Positions 1-6,803 of a stretch of DNA of 13,262 nucleotides are shown in pieces (position 1 is the stretch's first letter; every line of letters starts with the position of its first letter). The notes beneath the pieces were generated by a model. It was not told the origin of the DNA and ran no database searches. It worked only from the letters and a program-made list of their open reading frames with translations. The translations under genes and the position numbers were made by a program. The stretch covers positions 1 to 13,262 of the forward strand of contig JACVRM010000045.1 of assembly GCA_014534415.1 (NCBI GenBank), written 5' to 3'. This DNA is from Thermoleophilia bacterium (lineage in GTDB: Bacteria; Actinomycetota; Thermoleophilia; Gaiellales; Gaiellaceae).

Positions 1-24
1 CGCCGTGAAGGTGGTGTTGAGGCC

Positions 25-717
25 CTAAACGGCCGCGCCCGTCGCGGCCTCGAGGAACGCCCCGCAGAGCGTGCGGCCGATCTCGTTCCAGGCGCCGATC
101 CGCTCACGCGTCTCGGCGCGCAGCGTCTCCACGTCGAGCTCGACCCCGCGGTCGGCCAGCCAGCGGTCGATCTGCGCGGCCGTCACCTCGGGATGGAACT
201 GGATGCCCCAGGCGCGGTCGCCGAGACGGAACGCCTGCGGGCAGCAGCCGTTCCGGGCCAGCTCGGTCGCTCCGCTCGGAACCTCGAACGCATAGCTGTG
301 CGACTGGAAGGCGTGGAACCGCTCGGGCAGCGCCCGGAAGACCGGGTCGTAGGCAGCCGCCCGCGTCAGCTCGACCTCCGTCCAGCCGTGCTCCGGCTCT
401 GCGGCCGGGCGGACGCGCGCGCCGGCCGCCTGCGCGAGCAGCTGGCCCCCCAGGCAGACGCCGAACACCGGCTTGCCGCGCGCGACCACGTCGCGCAGGA
501 GCTCGTCCTCGTCGCGCAGCCACGGGTACTCGTCGAACTCATTGGGATGCATGCGGCCACCGAAGGCGAGCACCGCGTCGAAGCCGTCGAGCGGCCGCGG
601 CGGAGGCGACCCCTCCGTGGTGTTCCAGAGGTCGAGCTCGTGGCCAAGTTGGCTCACGACGTCGCCGAAGAGCGACGGCCCCACGTTCTCTCCGTGGACG
701 AGCGCGAGGACGCGCAC
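25..717 (-). CDS. Class I glutamine amidotransferase (GMP-synthase-like GATase domain protein)
   Basis: Stand-alone class I glutamine amidotransferase domain of 230 aa, expected to hydrolyse glutamine in the cytoplasm and pass ammonia to an unidentified acceptor; such proteins are often annotated GMP synthase-like. With the chosen GTG start at 717 the nucleophile elbow GVCLGGQ places the catalytic Cys at residue 88, and FHPEV supplies His175 and Glu177, so the triad is complete. An FGGRMHPNE segment precedes it, as in relatives of this group. The frame stays open to a GTG at 759, but the first beta strand (RVLALVHGEN) begins at the 717 start, and the longer form would leave only 35 bp to the divergent gene. 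Neither start has a clear Shine-Dalgarno. The stop is TAG at 25-27. The substrate cannot be told from sequence; a degradative gamma-glutamyl hydrolase role is an alternative. Family call firm, function open. Confidence 0.88.
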   Translation of the reverse strand: MRVLALVHGENVGPSLFGDVVSQLGHELDLWNTTEGSPPPRPLDGFDAVLAFGGRMHPNEFDEYPWLRDEDELLRDVVARGKPVFGVCLGGQLLAQAAGARVRPAAEPEHGWTEVELTRAAAYDPVFRALPERFHAFQSHSYAFEVPSGATELARNGCCPQAFRLGDRAWGIQFHPEVTAAQIDRWLADRGVELDVETLRAETRERIGAWNEIGRTLCGAFLEAATGAAV

Positions 718-779
718 GCCGCCCAGTTTGCACGCGACAGCCGGCCCGGCGCGGCACACGTGTCGCCACTGCCGTCAGC

Positions 780-787
780 GGGAAGAG
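780..787 (+). promoter_or_regulatory. Ribosome binding site of the DedA-like gene
   Basis: The purine run GGGAAGAG ends 7 nt before the ATG at 795 and supports that start. The divergent start at 717 leaves 77 bp here for both promoters; I see no convincing -35/-10 pair. Confidence 0.6.
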
Positions 788-794
788 ACGACGA

Positions 795-1418
795 ATGGCC
801 GGGCTGATCGAGGACTACGGGCTGCTCGTCCTCTTCGCCGTGATCGCGCTCCAGGCCGCGGGCGGCGCCGGGCTGCCCGGCAAGACCGCACTCGTCCTCG
901 CGGCGGTGCTTGCGGCGGACGGGCGCCTGCCGATTCTCGGCGTGCTCGCCGTGGCGGCCGTCGCGATCATCGCGGGCGGCGCGGTCGGCTACGCGATCGG
1001 GCGGATCGCCGGACGCCGGCTCGTCCAGCGTCCGTTCCTCAAGCGGCATTGCGAGAGGCCGCTCGGCCTGGCAGAGGCGTTCTTCGAAACCCACGGCGGC
1101 AAGGCCGTCTTCTTCGCGCGCTTCCTGCCCGGCCTGAAGGTGATCGCCGCGCCGGCCGCCGGAATCTGCCGGATGCCGCTCGCGCGGTTCGCCGTCTGGC
1201 ACGTCGCGGCCGCGATCGCCTTCGCCCTGCTCTTCGGCGTGACCGCCTACTACGCGGGAGAGGCGGCGATCGAGGTCGTCGAGCGCTTCGGGATCTACGC
1301 ACTCGCACCACTCGGCGTGCTCGTCGTCGCCGCCTGGCTCGTGTACCGACACTTCCTGGCGAAGGACAAGACGCTGCTGGAGATCCTCACGGGCGTGGAG
1401 GCGCGCCAGTCGGCCTGA
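795..1418 (+). CDS. DedA / VTT (SNARE-associated) family membrane protein
   Basis: A 207-aa integral membrane protein of the DedA/VTT family, whose members are linked to membrane homeostasis, lipid scrambling or proton-coupled transport. Hydrophobic stretches lie near residues 8-25, 31-41, 47-66, 132-156 and 166-184. The family signature is visible around 96-133: FFETHGG, then RFLPGLK, then the small-residue patch AAPAAGICRM followed by RF. Length is normal for the family. The start is ATG with GGGAAGAG upstream. It is divergent from the amidotransferase and convergent with the small membrane protein at 1503-1892. Oddity: the N-terminal segment that usually carries conserved acids (E...PGE or PGD) reads LQAAGGAGLPGKT, giving Gln20 and Lys30, and the second Arg of RFxPxxR is Lys115. 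The family call is firm; activity like that of the E. coli members is doubtful. Confidence 0.88.
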   Translation: MAGLIEDYGLLVLFAVIALQAAGGAGLPGKTALVLAAVLAADGRLPILGVLAVAAVAIIAGGAVGYAIGRIAGRRLVQRPFLKRHCERPLGLAEAFFETHGGKAVFFARFLPGLKVIAAPAAGICRMPLARFAVWHVAAAIAFALLFGVTAYYAGEAAIEVVERFGIYALAPLGVLVVAAWLVYRHFLAKDKTLLEILTGVEARQSA

Positions 1419-1502
1419 CTGCTGCGCCGCGACGCCGTAGAGAGGTTCGAGGTCCTCGCGGAACGCCGCCTCTGACGGCGCGCGCGCCGCTCTGGTCTGC
1501 GA

Positions 1503-1892
1503 TTAGCCGACGATCGCCGACACGATCGCCAGCATGACGACCAGCGCGGCGACCGCGAGCGCGGCGTACGCGAGCGCCGGCCGGCCTTCGCGGCGGTCGC
1601 GCTCCGCGACGCCCAGGTACGCGGCCGCACCTGCGAACACGCTGGGCAGACCCGTCCAGAAGACGGCGAGCGAGACGAAGCCCAGCACCGCCAGCACGAG
1701 CGCCGCGACGCCCGCGCTCTCGCCGACACGCGGAACGACGACCCAGAACAGAATCGCGGCGACCCCCGCCGAGATGGCGAGCACGAGCAGCCATTCGCCG
1801 ACCGAGTCGCCATCGTCCTTGAACGTGCCGATCGCGGTGAGAACGGCGGCGACCGCGAACGAGGCAGCGGCGAACGCATTGCGCCGGCTCAT
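1503..1892 (-). CDS. Hypothetical four-helix membrane protein
   Basis: A 129-aa protein that I do not recognise as a named family. It is almost wholly hydrophobic, with four predicted transmembrane segments near residues 5-23, 33-51, 60-90 (long, perhaps with a re-entrant part) and 107-128. A short charged loop, ERDRREGRP (about 97-105), precedes the last helix, and another, FKDDGD (about 24-29), follows the first. The layout resembles small uncharacterised DUF4190-like membrane proteins, but this is a resemblance only. The start is ATG at 1892 with no clear Shine-Dalgarno. The stop lies 84 bp from that of the convergent DedA-like gene. It is divergent from the MoxR operon and shares the 1893-2130 intergenic region with it, so co-regulation is possible but unproven. 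The hydrophobic pattern and normal codon use argue that it is a real gene. Confidence 0.72.
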   Translation of the reverse strand: MSRRNAFAAASFAVAAVLTAIGTFKDDGDSVGEWLLVLAISAGVAAILFWVVVPRVGESAGVAALVLAVLGFVSLAVFWTGLPSVFAGAAAYLGVAERDRREGRPALAYAALAVAALVVMLAIVSAIVG

Positions 1893-1909
1893 CGGGCGGC
1901 CACGCTAAA

Positions 1910-2061
1910 CCGTCTGCGTGGCGAAGGCAAGCGGGCGTCAAGCCACTCGCCGCTCTCCCGCGTCTCGACGTTGCCGGCCCGTGGGCCCGCTTCGGACTTC
2001 TTAGCCGCTGCTTAACGCGCCGTGTGCTCTGATTCGGCTCGAGTGGCTTCAGGGCAGACGG
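1910..2061. repeat. Nested inverted repeats in the divergent intergenic region
   Basis: Two perfect inverted repeats are nested here: CCGTCTGC (1910-1917) pairs with GCAGACGG (2054-2061), and AAGCCACTCG (1940-1949) pairs with CGAGTGGCTT (2040-2049). The arms are unequally spaced (22 nt on the left, 4 nt on the right). They lie between the divergent starts at 1892 and 2131, in the region that must hold both promoters. They could be operator half-sites, ends of a small decayed element, or chance in GC-rich DNA. No clear promoter hexamers were recognised in 1893-2130. Confidence 0.45.
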
Positions 2062-2116
2062 GCGGCGCGACCGCGTCTCTCGATGCGCGGCGGCAACTCG
2101 CTCAACCGGCGTCGAC

Positions 2117-2125
2117 AGGAAGGAG
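2117..2125 (+). promoter_or_regulatory. Strong Shine-Dalgarno deciding the MoxR start
   Basis: AGGAAGGAG lies 5 nt before the GTG at 2131. It fixes the start there rather than at the in-frame ATG at 2083, which would add 16 residues of non-conserved, basic sequence. Confidence 0.85.
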
Positions 2126-2130
2126 CCGAC

Positions 2131-3150
2131 GTGGCCGACAGCCACACCGACCTCTCCGTTCCCGAGCCCCCGCAGGCGCAGCAGCGCCTCGAGGAGGCCC
2201 TCTTCGAGATCCGGCGCATCATCGCCGGCCAGGACGCGATGCTCGAGCGTGTACTCGTCTGCCTGCTCGCCGGCGGTCACCTTCTGATCGAAGGAGTGCC
2301 CGGGCTCGCCAAGACGCTGACGATCAAGACGACGGCCAGCGTTCTCGGCGGGACGTTCCACCGCGTTCAGTTCACGCCCGATCTCGTACCGTCGGACCTC
2401 GTCGGAACGCGGATCTACCGGCCCGACAGCGGCGAGTTCGACACGGAACTCGGACCGGTCTTCTGCAACTTCCTGCTCGCCGACGAGATCAACCGGGCGC
2501 CCGCGAAGGTGCAGTCCGCGCTGCTCGAGGTCATGCAGGAGCGGCAGGTCACGATCGGCAAGGCGACCTACCCGGTCCCAGACCCCTTCCTCGTCATGGC
2601 GACGCAGAACCCGATCGAGTCGGAGGGGACATACCCGCTGCCGGAGGCGCAGGTTGACCGTTTCATGCTGAAGATCCTGGTCGGCTACCCGGCGCGCGAC
2701 GAGGAACTGACTGTCGTCCAGCGCTCGCTCGTCCCGCCGCCCGACCTCCGGCAGGCGCTCTCGCTCGACGACCTGCGGGCGCTGCAGCGCGCCGTGTACA
2801 CCGTCTACATCGATCCGGCAGTCGTGAGCTACGCCGTCTCGCTCGCAGCGGCGACACGGTCGCCCACCGAGCACGGACTCGCCGACATCCAGGCGTACAT
2901 CTCGTTCGGCGCCAGTCCGCGCGGGCCGATCAGCGTCGTCCAGAGCGCCCGCGCGCTCGCGCTGCTGCGTGGCCGCGATTACGTGCTGGCGCAGGACCTC
3001 GTCGAGCTCGCCAAGGATGCGCTCCGCCATCGCCTCGTGCTCAGCTACCAGGCGCTCGCCGAGGAGATGACGCCGGACGCGATCCTCGACCGCGTGCTCG
3101 CCGCCGTGCCGGTGCCGCAGATCGATCTCGCCCGGGCCACCGCCGCGTGA
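2131..3150 (+). CDS. MoxR family AAA+ ATPase
   Basis: A 339-aa cytoplasmic AAA+ ATPase of the MoxR family (AAA_3), which works with vWA-domain proteins as a chaperone or maturation factor for protein complexes. With the GTG start at 2131, Walker A is GVPGLAKT (55-62, Lys61), Walker B is FLLADE (114-119), and sensor 1 lies in ATQNPIESEGTYPLPEAQ (157-174, Asn160) with the arginine-bearing QVDRFMLK just after. All the motifs needed for ATP hydrolysis are present and the length is normal. It is the first gene of a five-gene operon. Its TGA overlaps the GTG of the DUF58 gene by four bases (GTGA), which implies translational coupling. Pairing with a DUF58 protein and two membrane vWA proteins downstream is the classic MoxR context. 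The client is unknown. Confidence 0.95.
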   Translation: MADSHTDLSVPEPPQAQQRLEEALFEIRRIIAGQDAMLERVLVCLLAGGHLLIEGVPGLAKTLTIKTTASVLGGTFHRVQFTPDLVPSDLVGTRIYRPDSGEFDTELGPVFCNFLLADEINRAPAKVQSALLEVMQERQVTIGKATYPVPDPFLVMATQNPIESEGTYPLPEAQVDRFMLKILVGYPARDEELTVVQRSLVPPPDLRQALSLDDLRALQRAVYTVYIDPAVVSYAVSLAAATRSPTEHGLADIQAYISFGASPRGPISVVQSARALALLRGRDYVLAQDLVELAKDALRHRLVLSYQALAEEMTPDAILDRVLAAVPVPQIDLARATAA

Positions 3151-4076
3151 GAGCCATCGACGCGCTTGCGCCGGCGCGCACCCCATCGCGCCCGGGTCCC
3201 GGGCCGTTGCCGGACGCGCTTCTCCGCGCGCTCGACCTGACGATTGCGCGGCGCGTCGAGGGACTGCTCGCCGGGGACTACCGGTCCGGGCTCCTCGGCG
3301 TCGGCACGGAGCTTGCGCAGGTGCGCCCGTACGAGCCCGGGGACGACGTCCGCCGGATCGACTGGAACGTGACGGCGCGCACGCGCATCCCGCACGTCCG
3401 TGTGCAGCTCGCCGAGCGCGTGATGACGACCTGGATCGTGCTCGACACGTCGGCGTCGATGACTTTCGGAACCGCCGACCGGCGGAAGGCCGACGTCGCC
3501 GAGGGCGCGGCGCTCGCGCTCGCGCACGTCGCGACGCGGCGGGGGAACCGTCTGGGCGTCGTGACGTTCGGCAGCGACGACTCCTTGGTCGTTCCGCCCC
3601 GACAGGGGCGCTCGGGACTTCTGGGACTCCTCGCTGCGCTTCGCGACCACGAGCAACCGGAGAGCCGGCAGACGTCGTTCGCCGAAGCGTTCCGGCGCAC
3701 CGCGGCGGCGGCACGCCAGCGGGCGCTCGTCGCCGTCGTCTCGGACTTCCGCGCGCCGCCGACCTGGCGGCGTGAGCTGCTACAGCTGGCCGGGCGCCAC
3801 GACGTGATCGCCGTCGAGATCCGCGACCCCCGCGAGCAGGAGCTGCCGAACGTCGGCGAGCTGTGGCTCGTCGACCCGGAGACGGGAAGACGGCTGCGTG
3901 TCGACACGCGGAGCGCGAAGCTGCGTGCGCGGTTTGCCGAGGCCGCGAGCGCCGAACGCTCGACGCTCGCCGGCACGTTGGCCGGCCTCGGCGTGCGCCA
4001 CGTCGTTCTCTCGACCTCCGGCGACTGGCTGCGCGTGCTCGTGCCGTTTCTCCGGCGGAGGAGGCGGGCCGCGTGA
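3147..4076 (+). CDS. DUF58 domain protein with vWA-like MIDAS
   Basis: A 309-aa DUF58 protein, the usual direct partner of MoxR ATPases. The DUF58 signature YEPGDDVRRIDWNVTAR is at about 62-78. The vWA-like fold follows with a complete MIDAS: DTSAS (100-104), Thr176 in RQTSFAEAF and Asp200 in VVSDF, so metal-dependent partner binding is plausible. No transmembrane helix is visible, unlike many longer DUF58 proteins, so this copy is probably cytosolic or peripheral. The GTG start at 3147 overlaps the moxR-family stop (GTGA). There is no Shine-Dalgarno in front, so translation probably depends on coupling from the upstream gene. Its own stop overlaps the start of the first membrane vWA gene in the same way. 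Family assignment is firm; the process served is not known. Confidence 0.93.
   Translation: MRAIDALAPARTPSRPGPGPLPDALLRALDLTIARRVEGLLAGDYRSGLLGVGTELAQVRPYEPGDDVRRIDWNVTARTRIPHVRVQLAERVMTTWIVLDTSASMTFGTADRRKADVAEGAALALAHVATRRGNRLGVVTFGSDDSLVVPPRQGRSGLLGLLAALRDHEQPESRQTSFAEAFRRTAAAARQRALVAVVSDFRAPPTWRRELLQLAGRHDVIAVEIRDPREQELPNVGELWLVDPETGRRLRVDTRSAKLRARFAEAASAERSTLAGTLAGLGVRHVVLSTSGDWLRVLVPFLRRRRRAA
4057..4064 (+). promoter_or_regulatory. Ribosome binding site of the first membrane vWA gene
   Basis: GGAGGAGG lies 8 nt before the GTG at 4073, inside the end of the DUF58 gene. It selects this start over upstream in-frame starts (frame open from 3863) that would overlap DUF58 by about 200 bp. 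Confidence 0.8.
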
Positions 4077-5038
4077 GCTTCGACTGGCCGGTGGCACTGC
4101 TGGCGTTGCTCGCCGTGCCGGCCGCCGTCGGCGCGTACGTCGTGCTCGACCGGCGCCGGGCGAGCGACGCCGCCCGCTTTGCGACGCCGGCGCTCTTCCC
4201 GAACGTCGTCGCGCACGCGCCCGGCCGGCTGCGTCATGTGCCCGCCGTCGTTCTGCTCCTGGGTCTGGCGGCGCTGCTCACCGGCTTCGCGCGCCCGCAC
4301 GCGAACATCTCCGTGAAGCGGGAGGAAGCGACGGTCGTGCTGGCGCTCGACGTTTCCCGCTCGATGACGGCGACGGACGTCCAGCCGACCCGGCTGGCGG
4401 CCGCGCAGGCCGCGGCACGGCACTTTCTCGAGCAGATCCCGGCGCGGTTTCGCGTCGGCGTGGTCACCTTCGCCACGCGGGCGCACGTCGCGACGCCGCC
4501 CACCGCCGACCGTCAGGTCGCCGGCGCCGCGCTCTCGGAGATCCGCTCGGGCGAGGGCACCGCGCTGGGCGAGGCAATCGAGCTTTCACTTCGCGCCGCT
4601 CGCTCCCTGCCGGGTAGCGACTCGGCGGAGCCGCCGCCCGCCTCGGTCCTGCTCATCTCGGACGGCGCGCAGACGCAGGGCGACCTGACCCCGAGGCAGG
4701 CGGCGCAGCGGGCGCGCGCAGCCGGCGTCCCCGTCTCGACGATCGTTCTCGGGACGGCGAACGGCGTCGTCGAGCGCACGCTCACCGGCGGCTATCGCGA
4801 GCGCATCCGCGTGCCGCCCGACCCCGCCGCGCTGCGCCACGTCGCGACGACGAGCGGCGGCGAGTTCTTCCAGGTCGTGGACGATGTGAGGCTGCGGCGT
4901 GTCTACGAGGAGCTCGGCTCGCGGCTGGGGCACAAGACCAAGCGGACGGAGATCACAGTCGCGTTCGCGGGGGCGGGCCTGGCGCTGTTCGTCGTCGCGG
5001 GCGGGCTGTCGATGTTCCTCCTGCGGAGGCTGCCGTGA
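4073..5038 (+). CDS. BatA-like membrane-anchored vWA domain protein (first copy)
   Basis: A 321-aa vWA protein with BatA-like architecture. The N-terminus starts SFDWPVALLALLAVP, with one transmembrane segment at about 5-25 and a second at 57-73. The vWA domain follows with an intact MIDAS: DVSRS at 93-97, Thr163 in GEGTALGE and Asp197 in LISDGAQTQG. A last membrane helix lies near 294-316, ending in Arg-Arg. Proteins of this type are thought to work with MoxR ATPases in envelope stress resistance or complex assembly, binding partners through the MIDAS metal. The start is GTG, overlapping the DUF58 stop (GTGA) and preceded by GGAGGAGG. It is paralogous to the gene at 5736-6731: MIDAS positions 93-97 and 163 coincide exactly in both. 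The secreted-protein gene lies between the two. Partner unknown. Confidence 0.92.
   Translation: MSFDWPVALLALLAVPAAVGAYVVLDRRRASDAARFATPALFPNVVAHAPGRLRHVPAVVLLLGLAALLTGFARPHANISVKREEATVVLALDVSRSMTATDVQPTRLAAAQAAARHFLEQIPARFRVGVVTFATRAHVATPPTADRQVAGAALSEIRSGEGTALGEAIELSLRAARSLPGSDSAEPPPASVLLISDGAQTQGDLTPRQAAQRARAAGVPVSTIVLGTANGVVERTLTGGYRERIRVPPDPAALRHVATTSGGEFFQVVDDVRLRRVYEELGSRLGHKTKRTEITVAFAGAGLALFVVAGGLSMFLLRRLP
5024..5029 (+). promoter_or_regulatory. Ribosome binding site of the secreted protein gene
   Basis: CGGAGG lies 5 nt before the GTG at 5035, within the last codons of the upstream vWA gene. It supports the overlapping start and hence translation of the secreted protein. Confidence 0.7.
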
Positions 5039-5739
5039 GACGCGCTCTCGTCGTCGCCGTCGTGTCGCTCGCGCCGTTCGCCGGCGCCGGCGACGCGAGC
5101 GCGGCGCGCGAGTGTGACGGCCTCGACGTCTGCATCAGCGTGCCCGGGCCGTGGGTCGCCGTGCCCGCCGCGCCGGCGCGCGGCACGCGTACCGTCTACT
5201 ACCAGCTCACGTGCCCACGCGGGAGCATCGTGGGGGGCGTCGATGCGGTTCGGCGCGACCGCACGCTCGACGTGCGGTTCCTCGGGGCTATGGGTAGCCC
5301 GATCAATCCGGGCATCACGACCTCGCGCAGAGTGCTGTTCGTTGCCACGTATGCGCGCACGCGGAGGACCTCGTTCCGCCCCTTCGCCGGCTGCATCCCG
5401 ACGAGCGGCGGAGGTGGCCGCGGCACGACGTTCTTCGCGGCGGTCGCGCCGCCCCGGGCGCAACCACCGGTGCGGAGAGTGCGCACGGTGCGCGTGCGGC
5501 CGGGCGGCCGCCGGGTGGCGGTCGCGTGCCGGCGAGGCGAGCGGATCGTCGGCTCGTCCCACGCCGTGGGCTTCCGGAGCCGGCGTCCGCCGAGCGCCCG
5601 GCTGATGGCCGGTGTGGGCGCAGCCCACCGCCGGCTGAACGGCCGTGTCGAGGTGCGCGCACGGCGCGGTGCTGCGGTGCCGACCTCGGCTCGCGTCGTC
5701 GTGCAGGTGCACGCTCTCTGCGCGAGGGGAGCGGCATGA
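5035..5739 (+). CDS. Secreted six-cysteine protein with internal duplication, unknown function
   Basis: A 234-aa protein that I do not recognise. A signal peptide is clear: MRR, a hydrophobic core to about residue 16, then GDASA with likely cleavage after ASA (about residue 23). The mature part is Arg-rich and has exactly six Cys: 27, 33, 60, 120, 165 and 229. Two halves resemble each other. CPRGSIVGGVDAVRRD (60-75) matches CRRGERIVGSSHAVGF (165-180), and each half ends with a second Cys (120 and 229) after a Val-rich strand. This suggests two copies of a small beta-rich domain, each closed by one disulfide, plus a short C27-C33 loop. An Arg/Pro-rich linker (about 139-160) joins them. The start is GTG with CGGAGG, overlapping the vWA stop (GTGA); the stop overlaps the ATG of the second vWA gene. 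The position suggests a partner or client of the vWA pair. Confidence 0.82.
   Translation: MRRALVVAVVSLAPFAGAGDASAARECDGLDVCISVPGPWVAVPAAPARGTRTVYYQLTCPRGSIVGGVDAVRRDRTLDVRFLGAMGSPINPGITTSRRVLFVATYARTRRTSFRPFAGCIPTSGGGGRGTTFFAAVAPPRAQPPVRRVRTVRVRPGGRRVAVACRRGERIVGSSHAVGFRSRRPPSARLMAGVGAAHRRLNGRVEVRARRGAAVPTSARVVVQVHALCARGAA
5724..5731 (+). promoter_or_regulatory. Ribosome binding site of the second membrane vWA gene
   Basis: GAGGGGAG lies 4 nt before the ATG at 5736. It supports this start over in-frame starts upstream (frame open from 5526), which would add about 70 Arg/Pro-rich residues read from the secreted-protein gene in another frame. Confidence 0.75.
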
Positions 5740-6731
5740 GCTTCGAGTGGCCGCTCGCGCTCATGTGCCTGCTCGCCGTCCCGCTCGTTCTGGCGGCCTA
5801 CCTGCTCGCGCAGCGACGGGAGTCGCGCTACGCGCTCGCCTACCCGAACCTCGACGTGCTCGCCGGTGTGGTCGATCGCTCGGGCGCCTGGCGGCGCCGG
5901 CTGCCGCCGGCGCTGTTCCTGCTGGCGCTCGCGACGCTCGCGGTCGCCGTCGCGCGCCCGCATGTGAACGTGATGGTCGAGCGCGAGGAGGCGACGGTCG
6001 TGCTGGCAATCGACAGCTCCGGCTCGATGCTCGCCGAGGACGTCGCCCCGACCCGGCTCGAGGCCGCTCAGGCTGCTGTTCGAACGTTTCTCGACGAGCT
6101 GCCGGCGCAGTTCCGCGTCGGCGTCGTCGCATTCGCCGGCGAGCCGCACGTCGCCGCTCCGGTGACTGCCGATCGCGACCTCACGCGCGAGGCTGTCGAT
6201 TTCCTCGTGCCGCTGCGCGGCACGGCGATCGGAGACGCCGTCGCGCGGGCGGCACAGCTCGCGGCCGAGGCGACCGGCGTCCCCCGCCGGGGAATGCTCG
6301 CCGGTTTCTTCGCCGCGCCTGCGCCCGGAACCGGGCCCCCTGCCGCCGTACTCCTCCTCTCTGACGGCTTCCAGACGCAAGGAGTGCTGTCCCCCCTCGA
6401 CGGAGCCGCGCAGGCGCGCGAGCTCGGCATCCCGGTCTACTCGATTGCGCTCGGCACCGACCAGGGAGTCCTCGACTTCCCCGCAGCGGGCCGTTCGATC
6501 CCCGTTCCGCCGGACCGAGAGTCGCTCCGACGTATCGCCGAGGAAACGGAAGGTCGGTACTTCGACGCGCCGACGGCCGAGGCGCTGCGGGCCGCGTACT
6601 CCGAGCTCGGCTCCCTGCTCGCCGAGGAGCCCGGCCGGGAAGAGGCGACCTTCGCGTTCCTCCTCGCGGCGGCCGCCCTCGGGCTCGCCGCCGCGGCGCT
6701 GTCCGCGGTCTGGTTCAGCCGGATCCCGTAG
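5736..6731 (+). CDS. BatA-like membrane-anchored vWA domain protein (second copy)
   Basis: A 331-aa paralog of the protein at 4073-5038. It begins MSFEWPLALMCLLAVP, has membrane segments at about 5-25 and 57-74, and a vWA domain with a complete MIDAS: DSSGS (93-97), Thr163 in RGTAIGDA and Asp210 in LLLSDGFQTQG. A C-terminal helix occupies about 304-326. Register with the first copy is identical up to residue 163. After that this copy carries about 13 extra residues (GMLAGFFAAPAPG region, about 186-198) before the Asp strand, a loop that could change partner choice. The ATG overlaps the stop of the secreted-protein gene (ATGA) and has GAGGGGAG before it. It is the last gene of the operon, followed by a convergent gene 64 bp on. 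It probably acts in the same MoxR-dependent process as the first copy, perhaps as a heteromer (inference). Confidence 0.92.
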   Translation: MSFEWPLALMCLLAVPLVLAAYLLAQRRESRYALAYPNLDVLAGVVDRSGAWRRRLPPALFLLALATLAVAVARPHVNVMVEREEATVVLAIDSSGSMLAEDVAPTRLEAAQAAVRTFLDELPAQFRVGVVAFAGEPHVAAPVTADRDLTREAVDFLVPLRGTAIGDAVARAAQLAAEATGVPRRGMLAGFFAAPAPGTGPPAAVLLLSDGFQTQGVLSPLDGAAQARELGIPVYSIALGTDQGVLDFPAAGRSIPVPPDRESLRRIAEETEGRYFDAPTAEALRAAYSELGSLLAEEPGREEATFAFLLAAAALGLAAAALSAVWFSRIP

Positions 6732-6744
6732 GCGATCGTTGAAG

Positions 6745-6766
6745 CGCCCGCCGACCCGCGCGGGCG
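6745..6766. terminator. Possible GC hairpin between convergent genes
   Basis: CGCCCGC (6745-6751) pairs with GCGGGCG (6760-6766) across an 8-nt loop, 13 bp after the operon stop. It could end transcription from both sides of the convergent pair. There is no T tract, so intrinsic termination is uncertain. Confidence 0.35.
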
Positions 6767-6780
6767 GCCGTACGGCGGCA

Positions 6781-6803
6781 CCGTCAGCGGCCCCGTCAGC
6801 GGC
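6781..6803 (-). repeat. 12-bp-period repeat giving a double stop codon
   Basis: CCGTCAGCGGC occurs at 6781-6791 and 6793-6803. Read on the minus strand, each copy gives TGA (6796-6798 and 6784-6786) in the same frame, so the AAA/TPR gene ends in two in-frame stops 12 nt apart. This is probably a small slippage duplication. Confidence 0.6.

Noticed and set aside
718..759. Longer N-terminus for the amidotransferase from the GTG at 759
   Set aside because: The extra 14 residues precede the first beta strand of the fold, have no Shine-Dalgarno and crowd the divergent promoter region. They cannot be fully excluded.
1476..1489. 14-bp perfect GC palindrome between the convergent DedA-like and small membrane protein genes, considered as a terminator
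   Set aside because: It is an alternating GC run with no loop sequence or T tract, and such runs are common at this base composition.
473..1537. Plus-strand open frame spanning the amidotransferase and DedA-like genes
   Set aside because: It is out of frame with the DedA-like protein and antisense to the amidotransferase. Its product is low-complexity Arg-rich sequence.
1387..3714. Long minus-strand open frame (775 codons) antisense to the MoxR and DUF58 genes
   Set aside because: It is Arg-rich with no recognisable domain and crosses two well-supported plus-strand genes plus the small membrane protein gene. It is open because GC-rich codon bias removes stops on the opposite strand.
5199..6380. 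Minus-strand open frame (393 codons) opposite the secreted protein and second vWA genes
   Set aside because: The plus-strand reading has a signal peptide, MIDAS motifs and coupled starts. The antisense product is Arg/Ala-rich with no motifs.
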